A stretch of DNA of 64,000 bases from Bacillota bacterium (GTDB taxonomy: Bacteria > Bacillota > Clostridia > TANB77 > CAG-465), in NCBI GenBank assembly GCA_023410645.1, contig JAEYPQ010000040.1, positions 1 to 64,000 on the forward strand, given 5' to 3'. Below the pieces are notes generated by a model, which was not told the DNA's origin, did not search any database, and saw nothing but the letters and a program-made list of their open reading frames with translations. Shown piece by piece: positions 1 through 8,828 of the stretch; within the stretch, counting starts at the first letter, position 1, and each line of letters opens with the position of its first letter. The position numbers and the translations under genes were made by a program.

Positions 1-193
1 TAAATGAAGTGGCTTCACCTGGTATAACAAGATATGAATACTCAATAAATGGAGGTTCATGGCAAACATATAATGGGGCAAATAAAATAGTAGTAACAAG
101 TGAAGGAACAACTACAGTAAAAGCAAGAGCAGTAAATAATGTAGGAACAATAGGAGCAGAATCAACAGGATATATTGTGAAAATAGATAAAGT
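1..193 (+). repeat. Ig-like module shared with the paralogue at 25293-25485
   Basis: The first 193 bases align without gaps to 25293-25485 and most positions are identical. Both code for the RYEY..N.G.WQTYN to KARAVNNVG module. This shows recent common origin of the two surface-protein genes and gives a possible substrate for recombination across about 25 kb. Confidence 0.75.
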
Positions 194-1592
194 AAATCCA
201 ACAGTATCATTTGGAACAAATGGAGGAAGTAATGTAACAGTAGCAAGTACAACAGCAACTGTAAGTGATAATACAAGTGGAATGAATGCAAGTACATTAC
301 AATATGTATGGAGTACAAGTACAACAGAACCAAGCAGTGGATGGGCATCATTTAGTAATGGGTCAACGCTTAGCAAAACAGATGTATCTGGAACATATTA
401 TTTATGGGTAAAAGGAACAGATAATGCAGGAAATGCAATATCAACAAAAACAAATGCATTTACAATGGTTCTACCATTGCAAGTAAATGCTCCAGCAACC
501 ACAGCAGGAATGACACCAATAAAATGGGATGCGAGTGGAAATATAATAACAACAACTACAAGTGATCCAGATTGGTATGATTATGCAAATAAGAAATGGG
601 CAAATGTAAGAACAGCAGATGGATCAATTTGGGTATGGGTACCAAGATATGAGTATAAAATACCAACAACACATACTAATGTACCACAAACAATATTAGT
701 TAATTTTGTACCAACTACACAAACTACTCCTACTAGTGGATATATAATGCATCCAGGATTTACATTTGGAGGTACACAATTAGGAGGTATATGGATAGCA
801 AAATTTGAAGCAACTGCAAGGGAAGGAATAGCTAATACAAATGAGGGAGATAACGTAAATACCAAAAATGTAAAATCAGTTCCAAATGTATTATCTTGGA
901 GATATATACAAATATCTAATGCTTTTGACGTATGTAGAAATATGGAAACTGATAGCACATTCGGATGGGGAACAAGTGGTACTGGAATTGATACTCATTT
1001 AATTAAAAATATTGAATGGGGTGCAGCAACATATTTATCACACAGTCAATATGGTAAAAATTCAGAAATAACCGCTACCGTTGGTAACTCAACTGATCCT
1101 AGTAGTTTTTACACTGGAAATGGAAATTACGTATCAAATACTGATAAAAGTACAACTGGCAACATATACGGAATATATGATATGAGTGGAGGAGCAGATG
1201 AATATACAGCAGCATACATAAATAGTGGAGCTGATATATTAACACAATATGTAGGAAGCCTATTAAATGCAGATGCAAAATATAAAGATATATATAATAT
1301 TAGTGGAGATGGTTCTAATGGAACTAATAACAGGGACGCAAATTCTTCTAAAGTAGGAGATGCAATGTATGAGACTACAATACAAAATGGTATAGATCCT
1401 ACTGTAGGATGGCTTAATTTATCATGGTATGGAGATTTTTCAAATTTCCCAACAGGAAGTTATGCTTGTTTTGGTAGAGGTGGAATTGGAGTATCAGATT
1501 ATAGTGGCCCATTTGCCTACTATTCTTACTCAGGAGCTAGAAATTCGTTTACAGGTTTTAGACCAGTATTTGTCTTAGCTAGTGGAATATAA
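1..1592 (+). CDS. Surface protein with Ig-like repeat and C-terminal lectin/FGE-like fold (5' end outside window)
   Basis: The reading frame is open from the first base (first full codon at 3), and the residues before the GTG at 9 match the paralogue at 23849-26635, so the true start lies upstream of the window. The visible 529 residues begin inside an Ig-like module (RYEYSINGGSWQTYN), followed by a second module with a DNAGN motif. The last roughly 360 residues resemble the formylglycine-generating-enzyme/C-type-lectin fold: WVWVPRYEYK, GIWIAKFEA, NIYGIYDMSGGADEYT and a terminal GFRPVF. FGE catalytic cysteines are not evident, so this is more likely a binding domain than an enzyme. By its paralogue it probably starts with a pilin-like membrane anchor. 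The final 35 residues look like a DGR variable region (inference). Domain calls are by eye. Confidence 0.8.
   Translation, partial: NEVASPGITRYEYSINGGSWQTYNGANKIVVTSEGTTTVKARAVNNVGTIGAESTGYIVKIDKVNPTVSFGTNGGSNVTVASTTATVSDNTSGMNASTLQYVWSTSTTEPSSGWASFSNGSTLSKTDVSGTYYLWVKGTDNAGNAISTKTNAFTMVLPLQVNAPATTAGMTPIKWDASGNIITTTTSDPDWYDYANKKWANVRTADGSIWVWVPRYEYKIPTTHTNVPQTILVNFVPTTQTTPTSGYIMHPGFTFGGTQLGGIWIAKFEATAREGIANTNEGDNVNTKNVKSVPNVLSWRYIQISNAFDVCRNMETDSTFGWGTSGTGIDTHLIKNIEWGAATYLSHSQYGKNSEITATVGNSTDPSSFYTGNGNYVSNTDKSTTGNIYGIYDMSGGADEYTAAYINSGADILTQYVGSLLNADAKYKDIYNISGDGSNGTNNRDANSSKVGDAMYETTIQNGIDPTVGWLNLSWYGDFSNFPTGSYACFGRGGIGVSDYSGPFAYYSYSGARNSFTGFRPVFVLASGI
1470..1565 (+). other. Candidate DGR variable region in the lectin-fold tail
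   Basis: The stretch codes for a Tyr/Ser/Gly/Ala-rich run between an RGG motif and the conserved GFRP. It includes SGPFAYYSYSGARNSF, which has the spacing seen in variable proteins of diversity-generating retroelements, where AAC or AAT template codons become NNC or NNT. Many codons end in T or C (GGC, GCC, TAC, TCT, GCT), unlike the A-ending codons upstream. No reverse transcriptase or template repeat is visible here, so the call rests on composition and position only. Confidence 0.4.
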
Positions 1593-1623
1593 ATATAATT
1601 AGATATACGAAATTCAATACTTT

Positions 1624-1661
1624 AAAAAGTAGGATAATTCAAATTGAATTACCTACTTTTT
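1624..1661 (+). terminator. Rho-independent terminator of the surface protein gene
   Basis: The arm AAAAAGTAGG-A-TAATTCAA pairs with TTGAATTACCTACTTTTT, with one bulged base, and the right arm ends in a T-rich tail just after the stop codon at 1592. Confidence 0.8.
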
Positions 1662-1670
1662 GTTTATATA

Positions 1671-1699
1671 TTGTATTATTGCTCTATATATGTTAAAAT
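1671..1699 (+). promoter_or_regulatory. Sigma-A type promoter of the DUF5662 gene
   Basis: TTGTAT and TAAAAT are separated by 17 bases, between the upstream terminator and the ribosome site at 1726. Confidence 0.5.
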
Positions 1700-1734
1700 A
1701 AGTAATGTTATAATTTAAAATATTTGGAGGAAAA

Positions 1735-2274
1735 ATGTTAAAAAATGTAGTCAAACACTTTAATACAATTAATAAACATAAATGGGAAGTGTTTAAATTA
1801 TGTGTAAAAGCAGGTATTCCAATTAGAGGATTACTTCATGATTTATCAAAGTACAGTCCAGAAGAATTTTTTGAATCTGCAAAATACTATCAAGGAAATA
1901 GAAGTCCAATATCTAAAAGTCAAGAAGTTAATGGATATTCTAAGGCATGGTTACATCATAAAGGTAGGAATAAACATCATTATGAATACTGGTATGATAA
2001 AACAGCGCCAGACATATCACCTATAATACCATATAAATATACTGTTGAAATGATATGTGATGGAATTGCAGCGGGTATGGTATATAATGGTAGAGAGAAT
2101 ATTGAGAAATATGAGTTAGAATATTTTGAAAAATATAAAAGAAATGAAGTAATGCTAAATAACAAATTAAAAGATATGTTATTTGAGGTACATACTCAAA
2201 TGACAATATTTGGAATTGATAAAGTTATAAATAAAAAGAATTTAAAAGAATTGTATAATAAACATTGTAAATAA
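1735..2274 (+). CDS. DUF5662 family protein
   Basis: This 179-residue protein matches the DUF5662 pattern: an N-terminal HFNTINKHKWEVFKLCVKAGI, then GLLHDLSKYSPEEF, then WLHHKGRNKHHYEYW. The conserved His and Asp residues suggest a metal-binding, HD-like helical protein, but the function of the family is not established. The start has GGAGG five bases upstream. It follows its own promoter and lies 19 bases before the DedA gene, so the two are probably co-transcribed. No membrane segment or signal peptide is seen. Confidence 0.75.
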   Translation: MLKNVVKHFNTINKHKWEVFKLCVKAGIPIRGLLHDLSKYSPEEFFESAKYYQGNRSPISKSQEVNGYSKAWLHHKGRNKHHYEYWYDKTAPDISPIIPYKYTVEMICDGIAAGMVYNGRENIEKYELEYFEKYKRNEVMLNNKLKDMLFEVHTQMTIFGIDKVINKKNLKELYNKHCK

Positions 2275-2293
2275 TAGTTAAGGAGAAAAGATA

Positions 2294-2956
2294 ATGAATA
2301 TAATAATGAATTTAGTAGATTTTATACTACATATTGATGAACATTTAGGAGTTATAATACAAAATTACGGTATTGAAACATATATAATTTTATTTTTAAT
2401 TATTTTTTGTGAAACTGGATTAGTATTTTTTCCATTTTTACCTGGAGATTCATTAATATTTGCTGCGGCTGCATTTGCTGCAATTGGTAGTTTAAACGTT
2501 TGGATATTATTTTTAATTATTCTACTTGCAGCATTTTTAGGTGATACTGTAAATTATGAAATAGGTAAAAAAATAGGAAAGACTTTAGAAGAAAAAGGAA
2601 ATGGGAAAATCATAAAAAAGAAACATTTAGAAGAAACTAGGAAATTTTTTGAAAAGCATGGTGGAAAATCAATAATACTTGCAAGATTTGTTCCAATAGT
2701 TAGAACCTTTGCACCATTTGTTGCAGGATCAGGGAATATGCATTATGGTAGATTTATAAAGTTTAATCTACTTGGAAGCTTTTTATGGGTTTCACTTTGT
2801 ACTTTTTCTGGATATTTTTTTGGAAATATTCCATTTGTAAAAGATAACTTTTCTATAGTAATATTAGGTATAATATTTGTATCAGTGTTGCCAATGGTAG
2901 CTGCATATATTATAAATAAATTAAAAACAAAAAATACTAGTAGTGAAATAGAATAA
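2294..2956 (+). CDS. DedA family membrane protein (VTT domain)
   Basis: The 220 residues show the DedA/VTT arrangement: a hydrophobic hairpin near residues 30-55 with FCETGLVFFPFLPGDS, then a second around FLGDTVNYEIGKKIG. The signature ARFVPIVRTFAPFVAGSGNM follows, and then C-terminal membrane spans. DedA proteins are inner-membrane proteins, and some members flip polyprenyl phosphate or phospholipids; the substrate of this one cannot be told from sequence. AAGGAGA precedes the ATG. It sits directly upstream of der and plsY, consistent with an envelope housekeeping block. Confidence 0.88.
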   Translation: MNIIMNLVDFILHIDEHLGVIIQNYGIETYIILFLIIFCETGLVFFPFLPGDSLIFAAAAFAAIGSLNVWILFLIILLAAFLGDTVNYEIGKKIGKTLEEKGNGKIIKKKHLEETRKFFEKHGGKSIILARFVPIVRTFAPFVAGSGNMHYGRFIKFNLLGSFLWVSLCTFSGYFFGNIPFVKDNFSIVILGIIFVSVLPMVAAYIINKLKTKNTSSEIE

Positions 2957-2999
2957 TTTATTCTAAATTGGTTAAATATAGTAGTAAATATTATTTTAT

Positions 3000-3028
3000 T
3001 TGACATTTATTTTAAAAAATGATAAAAT
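3000..3028 (+). promoter_or_regulatory. Sigma-A promoter of der
   Basis: A perfect TTGACA and TAAAAT lie 17 bases apart. The der start codon is about 20 bases after the -10, so the leader is very short. Confidence 0.65.
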
Positions 3029-3050
3029 AGCTAAAAAAGGAGGCGTTAAA

Positions 3051-4379
3051 GTGGCTAAAAAGATTGTTGCAATCGTTGGAAGACCAAATGTCGGAAAATC
3101 AACTTTCTTCAATGTACTTGCTGGTGAAAATATTTCTATAATAAAGGATACGCCAGGAGTAACAAGAGATAGGATATACGCAGATTGCAGTTGGAATGGG
3201 ACTGTTTTTCAAATTATAGATACAGGTGGTATAGAACCAGAATCAGAAGATATAATATTAAAACAAATGAGAAGACAAGCAGAACTTGCTATGGATATAG
3301 CAGATGTAATTGTTTTTTTAACTGATGTAAAAGCAGGAGTAACACAATCTGATGAGGAAGTTGCTTTGATGCTAAGACATACAAAAAAGCCAGTTGTGCT
3401 TGTTTGTAATAAATGTGATAGAGTTGGTGAACCACCAGCAGAACTTTATGAATTTTATAATTTAGGTTTAGGAGATCCTTTCCCAATATCAGCTGGTAAA
3501 AGACTTGGTATTGGTGAAGTCCTTGATGAAATATATAGTAAGTTTAACAATATTGATGATAATATTGAAGATGAAGATGCTATAAAAGTTACTATTATTG
3601 GTAAGCCTAATGTTGGAAAGTCTTCACTTGTAAATAAAATTTTAGGTGAGGAAAGAGTAATTGTATCCGATATTGCTGGAACAACAAGAGATGCGATTGA
3701 TTCACGTTTTCAAAATGAATTTGGAAAATATATATTTATTGATACAGCAGGCATAAGAAGAAAAAATAAAGTATATGAAAAATTAGAAAAATATTCAATT
3801 GTCAAAGCAAAAGCTGCAATAGATAGAGCAAATGTATGTCTACTTGTTGTCGATGCTACTGAAGGTGTAACAGAACAAGATGAAAAAATAGCTGGACTTG
3901 CACATGAGGCTGGAAAAGGTGTAATTATAATAATAAATAAATGGGACTTAATTGAAAAAGAAAATTATACTTTAGAAAATTATAAAAAACAAGTATATGA
4001 AAAGTTAGCATATTTATCTTATGCACCAATTTTATTTATTTCTGCTGCAACAGGTCAAAGAGTAAATAAAATATTTGAAATGATTAATGAAGTTGACAAA
4101 AATAATGATTTAAGAGTTCCAACAGGACTTTTAAATGATACTTTAGCAGAAGCTATAGCAATAACGCAACCACCATCAGATAAAGGAAAAAGATTAAAGA
4201 TATATTATATTACTCAAGTAAGAACAAGACCACCAACATTTGTTATTTTTGTAAATAATAAAGATTTAATGCATTTTTCTTACGTAAGATATATAGAAAA
4301 TCACTTAAGAAAACAATTTGGTTTTAATGGAACTCCTATTCATATGATAATACGTCAAAAAGGTGAAAAGGAGTCTTAG
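3051..4379 (+). CDS. der: Ribosome biogenesis GTPase Der (EngA)
   Basis: Der has two tandem GTPase domains and acts in maturation of the 50S ribosomal subunit. Here the first P-loop GRPNVGKST is at residues 10-18, followed by DTPGVTRDR and the G4 motif NKCD. The second P-loop GKPNVGKSS is near residue 185, followed by DTAGIRRKNK and NKWD. A C-terminal KH-like domain ends the protein (THFxYxRYIENHLRKQFGF-like). The 442 residues are normal for the family. I chose the GTG at 3051, which has AAGGAGG seven bases upstream; an in-frame start at 3000 falls inside the promoter. plsY follows after 11 bases. Confidence 0.96.
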   Translation: MAKKIVAIVGRPNVGKSTFFNVLAGENISIIKDTPGVTRDRIYADCSWNGTVFQIIDTGGIEPESEDIILKQMRRQAELAMDIADVIVFLTDVKAGVTQSDEEVALMLRHTKKPVVLVCNKCDRVGEPPAELYEFYNLGLGDPFPISAGKRLGIGEVLDEIYSKFNNIDDNIEDEDAIKVTIIGKPNVGKSSLVNKILGEERVIVSDIAGTTRDAIDSRFQNEFGKYIFIDTAGIRRKNKVYEKLEKYSIVKAKAAIDRANVCLLVVDATEGVTEQDEKIAGLAHEAGKGVIIIINKWDLIEKENYTLENYKKQVYEKLAYLSYAPILFISAATGQRVNKIFEMINEVDKNNDLRVPTGLLNDTLAEAIAITQPPSDKGKRLKIYYITQVRTRPPTFVIFVNNKDLMHFSYVRYIENHLRKQFGFNGTPIHMIIRQKGEKES

Positions 4380-4390
4380 GGGGATAAGTT

Positions 4391-4990
4391 ATGAATATGT
4401 ATGAAATAGTAATATTCTTGATTACTTATTTAATTTGTAGCATAAATCCTGCAATAGAGATTTGCAAGAGAAAAACTGGTGAAGATATAAGAAATTTGGG
4501 GAGTGGTAATGCTGGTACTGCTAACGCTATGAGAGTACTGGGTAGACCACTTGGTGCACTAGTGGTAGTTTTAGATATATTAAAGGTATATATAAGTTTC
4601 TATGTTATCACTGCAATTGGTAGTATATTTAAACAAGATACTGATTATATACTAAAATCAATATTTATAGTTGCTTCAGTTGTTGGACATTGTTATCCAA
4701 TATATTATGGCTTTAAAGGTGGTAAAGGAGTAATAGTTGGAATAACAGCAGGTGTAATATTAAATGATCAATTTGCTCTTGTATGTATAATAGTGGCATT
4801 GGTTATTATTCTTGTTACAAGGCTTGTTGCACTTGGTACAATATGTGGTGTAATATTATATAACATAATGTCATTTGTAATGATGGCAAGATTTATAGTA
4901 CCAGTACTAATTGTATCATGTATAATAATGTTTAAGCACAGAGCAAGCATACAAAGATTAATTACAAGGCAAGAAGAAAGATTTTGGTAA
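4391..4990 (+). CDS. plsY: Acyl-phosphate glycerol-3-phosphate acyltransferase PlsY
   Basis: PlsY transfers an acyl group from acyl-phosphate to glycerol-3-phosphate at the membrane, the first step of phospholipid synthesis in Gram-positive bacteria. The 199-residue protein shows the three conserved loops: IRNLGSGNAGTANAMRVLG, the GHCYPIYYGFKGGKGV glycine-rich loop, and a C-terminal HRASIQRL segment, set among about five membrane spans. Length is typical. The next gene begins right at its stop codon, so der, plsY and the HD gene form one transcription unit. Confidence 0.95.
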   Translation: MNMYEIVIFLITYLICSINPAIEICKRKTGEDIRNLGSGNAGTANAMRVLGRPLGALVVVLDILKVYISFYVITAIGSIFKQDTDYILKSIFIVASVVGHCYPIYYGFKGGKGVIVGITAGVILNDQFALVCIIVALVIILVTRLVALGTICGVILYNIMSFVMMARFIVPVLIVSCIIMFKHRASIQRLITRQEERFW

Positions 4991-4995
4991 CATGT

Positions 4996-5637
4996 ATGGA
5001 AATAATAAATGTTGATAATAACTTGTTAAACTATATTGAAAAAAATATATTTCCTGAATATAGCAAAAATGAAAAAGGTCATGGTATAGAACATATCTTG
5101 TATGTAATTGATAGAAGCATGAAACTTGGTATGGAATATAATTTGGATTTAAACATTGTTTATACCATAGCAGCATATCATGATATTGGTCACCATATTG
5201 ATCCAAAGAATCATGAAAAACTATCTGCTCAAATCTTTTATAATGATGATTTTTTAAAAAAGTACTTTAATGAAGAACAAAGAAAAATTATTAAAGAAGC
5301 AATAGAAGATCATAGATCATCTTTAAAATCAGAACCTAGAACAATTTATGGTGTGATAATTACTTCTGCAGATAAATCAATATCTGTTAAAGATATTATA
5401 AAAAGAACTATATCATATTCTATAGAACATTATTCACATTATACATATGAACAACAATTAGAAAGAGCAATTTCGCATTTAATCGAAAAATTTGGTGAAA
5501 GTGGATATGCAAAAAAATATATTAAAGATGAAAAATACGAAAAATTTTTGGAAGAATTAAGAAGTCTTTTAAAAGATAAAGAAAAATTTAAAGACATATA
5601 TGATAATATATATAAAGAAGTAATAAGGGGAGAATAA
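4996..5637 (+). CDS. HD domain phosphohydrolase
   Basis: The protein carries the HD-superfamily metal site: GHGIEHILYVIDR near residue 25, AAYHDIGHHID near residue 60, then DHRS and TSADKS downstream. Such proteins hydrolyse nucleotides or other phosphoesters; the substrate here is not known. I prefer the ATG at 4996 (213 residues). A TTG at 4984 would overlap the plsY stop and is possible, because neither start has a strong ribosome site. ppaC follows after 2 bases, suggesting translational coupling and perhaps a shared role in phosphate metabolism (inference). Confidence 0.8.
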   Translation: MEIINVDNNLLNYIEKNIFPEYSKNEKGHGIEHILYVIDRSMKLGMEYNLDLNIVYTIAAYHDIGHHIDPKNHEKLSAQIFYNDDFLKKYFNEEQRKIIKEAIEDHRSSLKSEPRTIYGVIITSADKSISVKDIIKRTISYSIEHYSHYTYEQQLERAISHLIEKFGESGYAKKYIKDEKYEKFLEELRSLLKDKEKFKDIYDNIYKEVIRGE

Positions 5638-5639
5638 AA

Positions 5640-6560
5640 ATGAATAAAATTTATATTTTTGGTCACAAGAATCCAGATACAGATTCTATAACATCAGCAA
5701 AAGTTATGGAAATATATTGTAAAAAGAAAGGAATGGATGTTGAAGCATTTAGACTTGGAAATTTAAATAAGGAAACTAAATATATATTTAATTATTTAGG
5801 AATTAATGAACCATCTTTACTTGAAAGAGTAGAAGAAGGTCAAGATGTTATATTAGTTGATCATAATGAATTCCAACAAAGCGCAGATGGAATTGAAAAA
5901 GCTAAAATATATATGGTAGTTGATCATCATAGAATATCTAATTTTGAAACAGCAGAACCATTATTTTATAGAGCAGAACCAGTTGGATGTACAGCTACAA
6001 TATTATATAAATTATTTAAACAAGATGGAATTGAAGTAGAAAAATTAGAAGCAACATTAATGCTTTCTGCGATAATATCTGATACTTTATTATTTAAATC
6101 ACCAACTTGTACAAACTATGATAAAGAAGTGGCATTAGAACTTGCAAAAATAGCAAATATAGATGTTGATTCATATGGGCTTGAAATGTTAAAGGCGGGT
6201 ACAGATTTATCTGATTTATCTGCAGAAGAATTAATAAATATAGATGCAAAAGAAGTAATGTTGAAAGATGTAAAAGCAGTAATTGCACAAGTTAATACTG
6301 CAAGCATTCCAGATATGATGACAAGAAAAGAAGAAATAGAAGAAGCAATAGAAAAAGAAATTGAAAATAAAAATCTAGATATATTCTTCCTTGCAATAAC
6401 TGATATTATAAATAGTAATTCTCAAGCTATGGTCTTAGGAAATAGAGCTGAACTTGTAGAAAAGTCATATAATGTGAAATTAGAGAATAATACAGCATTT
6501 TTAGAAGGTATAGTATCTCGTAAAAAACAAATTATACCAGTACTTACTAATAATGCATAA
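5640..6560 (+). CDS. ppaC: Manganese-dependent inorganic pyrophosphatase (family II)
   Basis: Family II pyrophosphatases split pyrophosphate to phosphate in the cytoplasm. The N-terminal DHH domain shows GHKNPDTDS at residues 8-16, a VDHNEF motif, the VVDHHRI signature near residue 98 and SAIISDTLLFKSPT. The C-terminal DHHA2 domain ends with EGIVSRKKQIIPVL, which carries the conserved SRKKQ substrate-binding motif. The 306 residues are typical of the short form without CBS domains, so no nucleotide regulation is expected. A ribosome site GGGGAG lies in the end of the HD gene. Confidence 0.96.
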   Translation: MNKIYIFGHKNPDTDSITSAKVMEIYCKKKGMDVEAFRLGNLNKETKYIFNYLGINEPSLLERVEEGQDVILVDHNEFQQSADGIEKAKIYMVVDHHRISNFETAEPLFYRAEPVGCTATILYKLFKQDGIEVEKLEATLMLSAIISDTLLFKSPTCTNYDKEVALELAKIANIDVDSYGLEMLKAGTDLSDLSAEELINIDAKEVMLKDVKAVIAQVNTASIPDMMTRKEEIEEAIEKEIENKNLDIFFLAITDIINSNSQAMVLGNRAELVEKSYNVKLENNTAFLEGIVSRKKQIIPVLTNNA

Positions 6561-6582
6561 ATATAAATAGTATATATTACAT

Positions 6583-6633
6583 AAAAGTGTTAACATGTTG
6601 TTGAAAAAAATCACAATATGTTGACTTTTTTTA
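6583..6633 (+). terminator. Terminator after ppaC, overlapping the next promoter
   Basis: GTTAACATGTTG pairs imperfectly with CAATATGTTGAC and a run of T follows. The right arm contains the -35 box of the downstream gene, so terminator and promoter share bases. Confidence 0.6.
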
Positions 6634-6649
6634 TTTTTATGGGTATAAT
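6621..6649 (+). promoter_or_regulatory. Strong sigma-A promoter of the coiled-coil protein gene
   Basis: TTGACT and a perfect TATAAT are 17 bases apart, and the coding start is about 40 bases downstream. Confidence 0.75.
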
Positions 6650-6687
6650 ATTACTATATAGCGTATTTTACGTAAAAGGAGAAATAT

Positions 6688-8649
6688 ATGGAAGAAAATA
6701 AAATTGATTTTACAGATTTGAATAATATTGATAGAATAATTTCAAATGCAGAAGAGAGAATAAATGATTCAGAGGAGAACTATAAAAAAATTGATGAAAA
6801 TATAAATTATAAAAATACTATATTAAAAGACTTTATTGAATCAGAATTTAATAATATGCATGGATTAAATAAAAAAAATAGATTAAATGAGTATAGTGGG
6901 TTTGATAGCGATGTTACTAAAATTGAAAATTTCTATGAAGGAAGCATGAGTAGACTTAAACCAAATACTAATGATGATTCACAAAACAATAGAAGAAAAA
7001 AATATGAAGATGGATATAAAGAATTTAAAGCTGGATTAGAACGTGTAAAAAATAATTTTAAAGATATAGGAAAACTTATTTCTGAAGAAGCAAATTCTCT
7101 ATTTGAAAACTTATATCATACTTATAAATTAAGTTATATGTTCTTAGAAAATTTAAAAAAAGAATTTGAAAAGAAAAAAGTGGAACATGAGGAATTAAAC
7201 GTTCAAATAGAAGAAAAGAATAAAGAATTAGAAAAACTAAATAATGAAATAAATGATTTAAATGATAAACTTAAAGCAGAAAAAGATAAAGGTGATAAAG
7301 CAGATACAAATTTAATTCAATCTTATGAAAATCAATTAAATGTATTAAATGTTTCAAAAGATGAATTAGATAAAAAAGTTCAAGAACTATCTGAAAAAAA
7401 AGAAAATATTAAAATTTCTGAGATTGAAGGAAGAATAAGCAAAATAGAAGAAAAAAATTCTAAAATGAAAGAGATGCTTGTTAGCTATGCTGAAAGATTT
7501 AAAAATGAAAAAATATCAATAAAACAAATTAATATTATACAAGGTGATGAAGAAATAGAACCTATTGACATTAAAGAAAATTCTGATAGTGAAACATATG
7601 AAGTTGCACTTTATAATAAAGAAGAAAATCAAAAAGAATATGATTTAAATGAAAATGGAAAAGAAATAATTGACCTTGATGAGGCTCAATACTCAGAAGA
7701 AGATGTAGATGATAAAAATGAAGAAAGTACATCTAACAAAGAAAATGATAAAGATAAATCAAAAAAAGATAAAGATTTTGAAAATAAGAATGTTACTAAA
7801 AATAATGCTACAAACAATAATCCTCAAAATCAATCAAATAATAAGCAACCTAATACTCAATTTGTAAATAACGCTCAAGCTCCAAACTCACAAGCAAAAG
7901 AAGAAAAAGCTTTAAGTATATTTGATGGTGACAGAAACGGAATAATTTTAGGTTATATTGCTATAAATGATCCTTTAAAAAGAAAGGAAATTTTGAAAGA
8001 AAATTATCCTGCATTTTTAGAAGCATTGAATAGTCCTGAAATAAAACTTACTTCAGATCAGAAGAAGTCATTAAAAAGGGTAATAAATGAAGATAATGCT
8101 GATTCAGTAAATGGTATAAATTTAAATGATGAGATTACAAAAGAAAAAATATCTAGTTTATTTTCTAAATATGGTAATGGTGCTTTGAAAGATGAAGACT
8201 ATGAAAATATATATGGGAAAGATGTTCCAAATATAGTTTCTAATTTTAACAAATTAAGCTATAATAACGTTTTAAATTTAAATGAACTTGTAAATAATTT
8301 CTATTCTCAAGTTAGAAGTGGACGTATTAATGATGAAAATGATATAACTGATTTTGAAAATTATGTTGGAAATTTATTAAGGCAAGGGCAGATATCAACA
8401 AATGTCAATGAATTAACAAGCAATGTACCTACATTTATTAGAAATCTGTTTAAAAAGTTTGATGATAAATCTAGTAAACTTGATACTTTAAGAAGCAGCA
8501 TAAAAAACGGTAAAATTGATAGAAGTAAAAGCGGTAATATTAGAGATGAAATTTCTAGTATGAAAAATGAAGAAAAAGATTATACGGATAAAGATATAGA
8601 TGATATATCAAAAAAAATAAAAAAGAGAACAGACGATTTTGTAAAATAA
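6688..8649 (+). CDS. Unknown coiled-coil protein with Asn/Lys/Glu-rich linker
   Basis: I do not recognise a family. Residues 1-150 are charged and helical. Residues 150-280 form a clear long coiled coil (ELNVQIEEKNKELEKLNNEI, DELDKKVQELSEKK). Residues 290-410 are an acidic then Asn/Gln-rich low-complexity linker. Residues 410-653 form a predicted helical domain starting ALSIFDGDRNGIILGYIAIN. There is no signal peptide or membrane segment, so it is probably cytoplasmic. It is transcribed alone from a strong promoter and ends in a good terminator. A structural or chromosome/division-associated role is possible, but nothing in the sequence proves it. Confidence 0.7.
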   Translation: MEENKIDFTDLNNIDRIISNAEERINDSEENYKKIDENINYKNTILKDFIESEFNNMHGLNKKNRLNEYSGFDSDVTKIENFYEGSMSRLKPNTNDDSQNNRRKKYEDGYKEFKAGLERVKNNFKDIGKLISEEANSLFENLYHTYKLSYMFLENLKKEFEKKKVEHEELNVQIEEKNKELEKLNNEINDLNDKLKAEKDKGDKADTNLIQSYENQLNVLNVSKDELDKKVQELSEKKENIKISEIEGRISKIEEKNSKMKEMLVSYAERFKNEKISIKQINIIQGDEEIEPIDIKENSDSETYEVALYNKEENQKEYDLNENGKEIIDLDEAQYSEEDVDDKNEESTSNKENDKDKSKKDKDFENKNVTKNNATNNNPQNQSNNKQPNTQFVNNAQAPNSQAKEEKALSIFDGDRNGIILGYIAINDPLKRKEILKENYPAFLEALNSPEIKLTSDQKKSLKRVINEDNADSVNGINLNDEITKEKISSLFSKYGNGALKDEDYENIYGKDVPNIVSNFNKLSYNNVLNLNELVNNFYSQVRSGRINDENDITDFENYVGNLLRQGQISTNVNELTSNVPTFIRNLFKKFDDKSSKLDTLRSSIKNGKIDRSKSGNIRDEISSMKNEEKDYTDKDIDDISKKIKKRTDDFVK

Positions 8650-8670
8650 ACATTGATTTATAATTTAAAG

Positions 8671-8699
8671 ACAGATAGTTTTAAAACTATCTGTTTTTT
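8671..8699 (+). terminator. Terminator of the coiled-coil protein gene
   Basis: ACAGATAGTTTT pairs perfectly with AAAACTATCTGT, followed by a run of T. Confidence 0.9.
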
Positions 8700-8749
8700 A
8701 TCTTAATTAAATTGTTAGAATAAAAAAATGAAAAAAATATAAAAAAGTA

Positions 8750-8778
8750 TTGACATTTCTTAAAAATAATAGTATTAT
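8750..8778 (+). promoter_or_regulatory. Sigma-A promoter of the hrcA operon
   Basis: A perfect TTGACA and TATTAT lie 17 bases apart. The CIRCE operator begins about 10 bases after the -10 box, in the expected transcript start region. Confidence 0.8.
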
Positions 8779-8788
8779 ATATTAAGAT

Positions 8789-8815
8789 TTAGCACTCGAT
8801 GTGCTAAAGTGCTAA
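8789..8815 (+). promoter_or_regulatory. CIRCE heat-shock operator (HrcA binding site)
   Basis: The left arm TTAGCACTC is a perfect CIRCE half. After exactly nine bases comes AAGTGCTAA, one base from the consensus GAGTGCTAA. HrcA, encoded just downstream, represses from this site, and loss of repression on heat shock depends on GroEL in model Firmicutes. Confidence 0.95.
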
Positions 8816-8828
8816 AATAGGTGATGAG

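Noticed and set aside
1..1592. Formylglycine-generating enzyme activity for the FGE-like tails
   Set aside because: The catalytic cysteine pair of the enzyme is not evident, and the tail ends in a variable stretch, so a binding lectin-type fold is more likely.
3000..3050. In-frame start of der at 3000
   Set aside because: It overlaps the TTGACA box. The GTG at 3051 has a well-placed AAGGAGG.
6583..6626. Inverted repeat before the coiled-coil gene as an operator
   Set aside because: The stem is followed by a T run directly after ppaC, so a terminator is the simpler reading, although it overlaps the -35 box.
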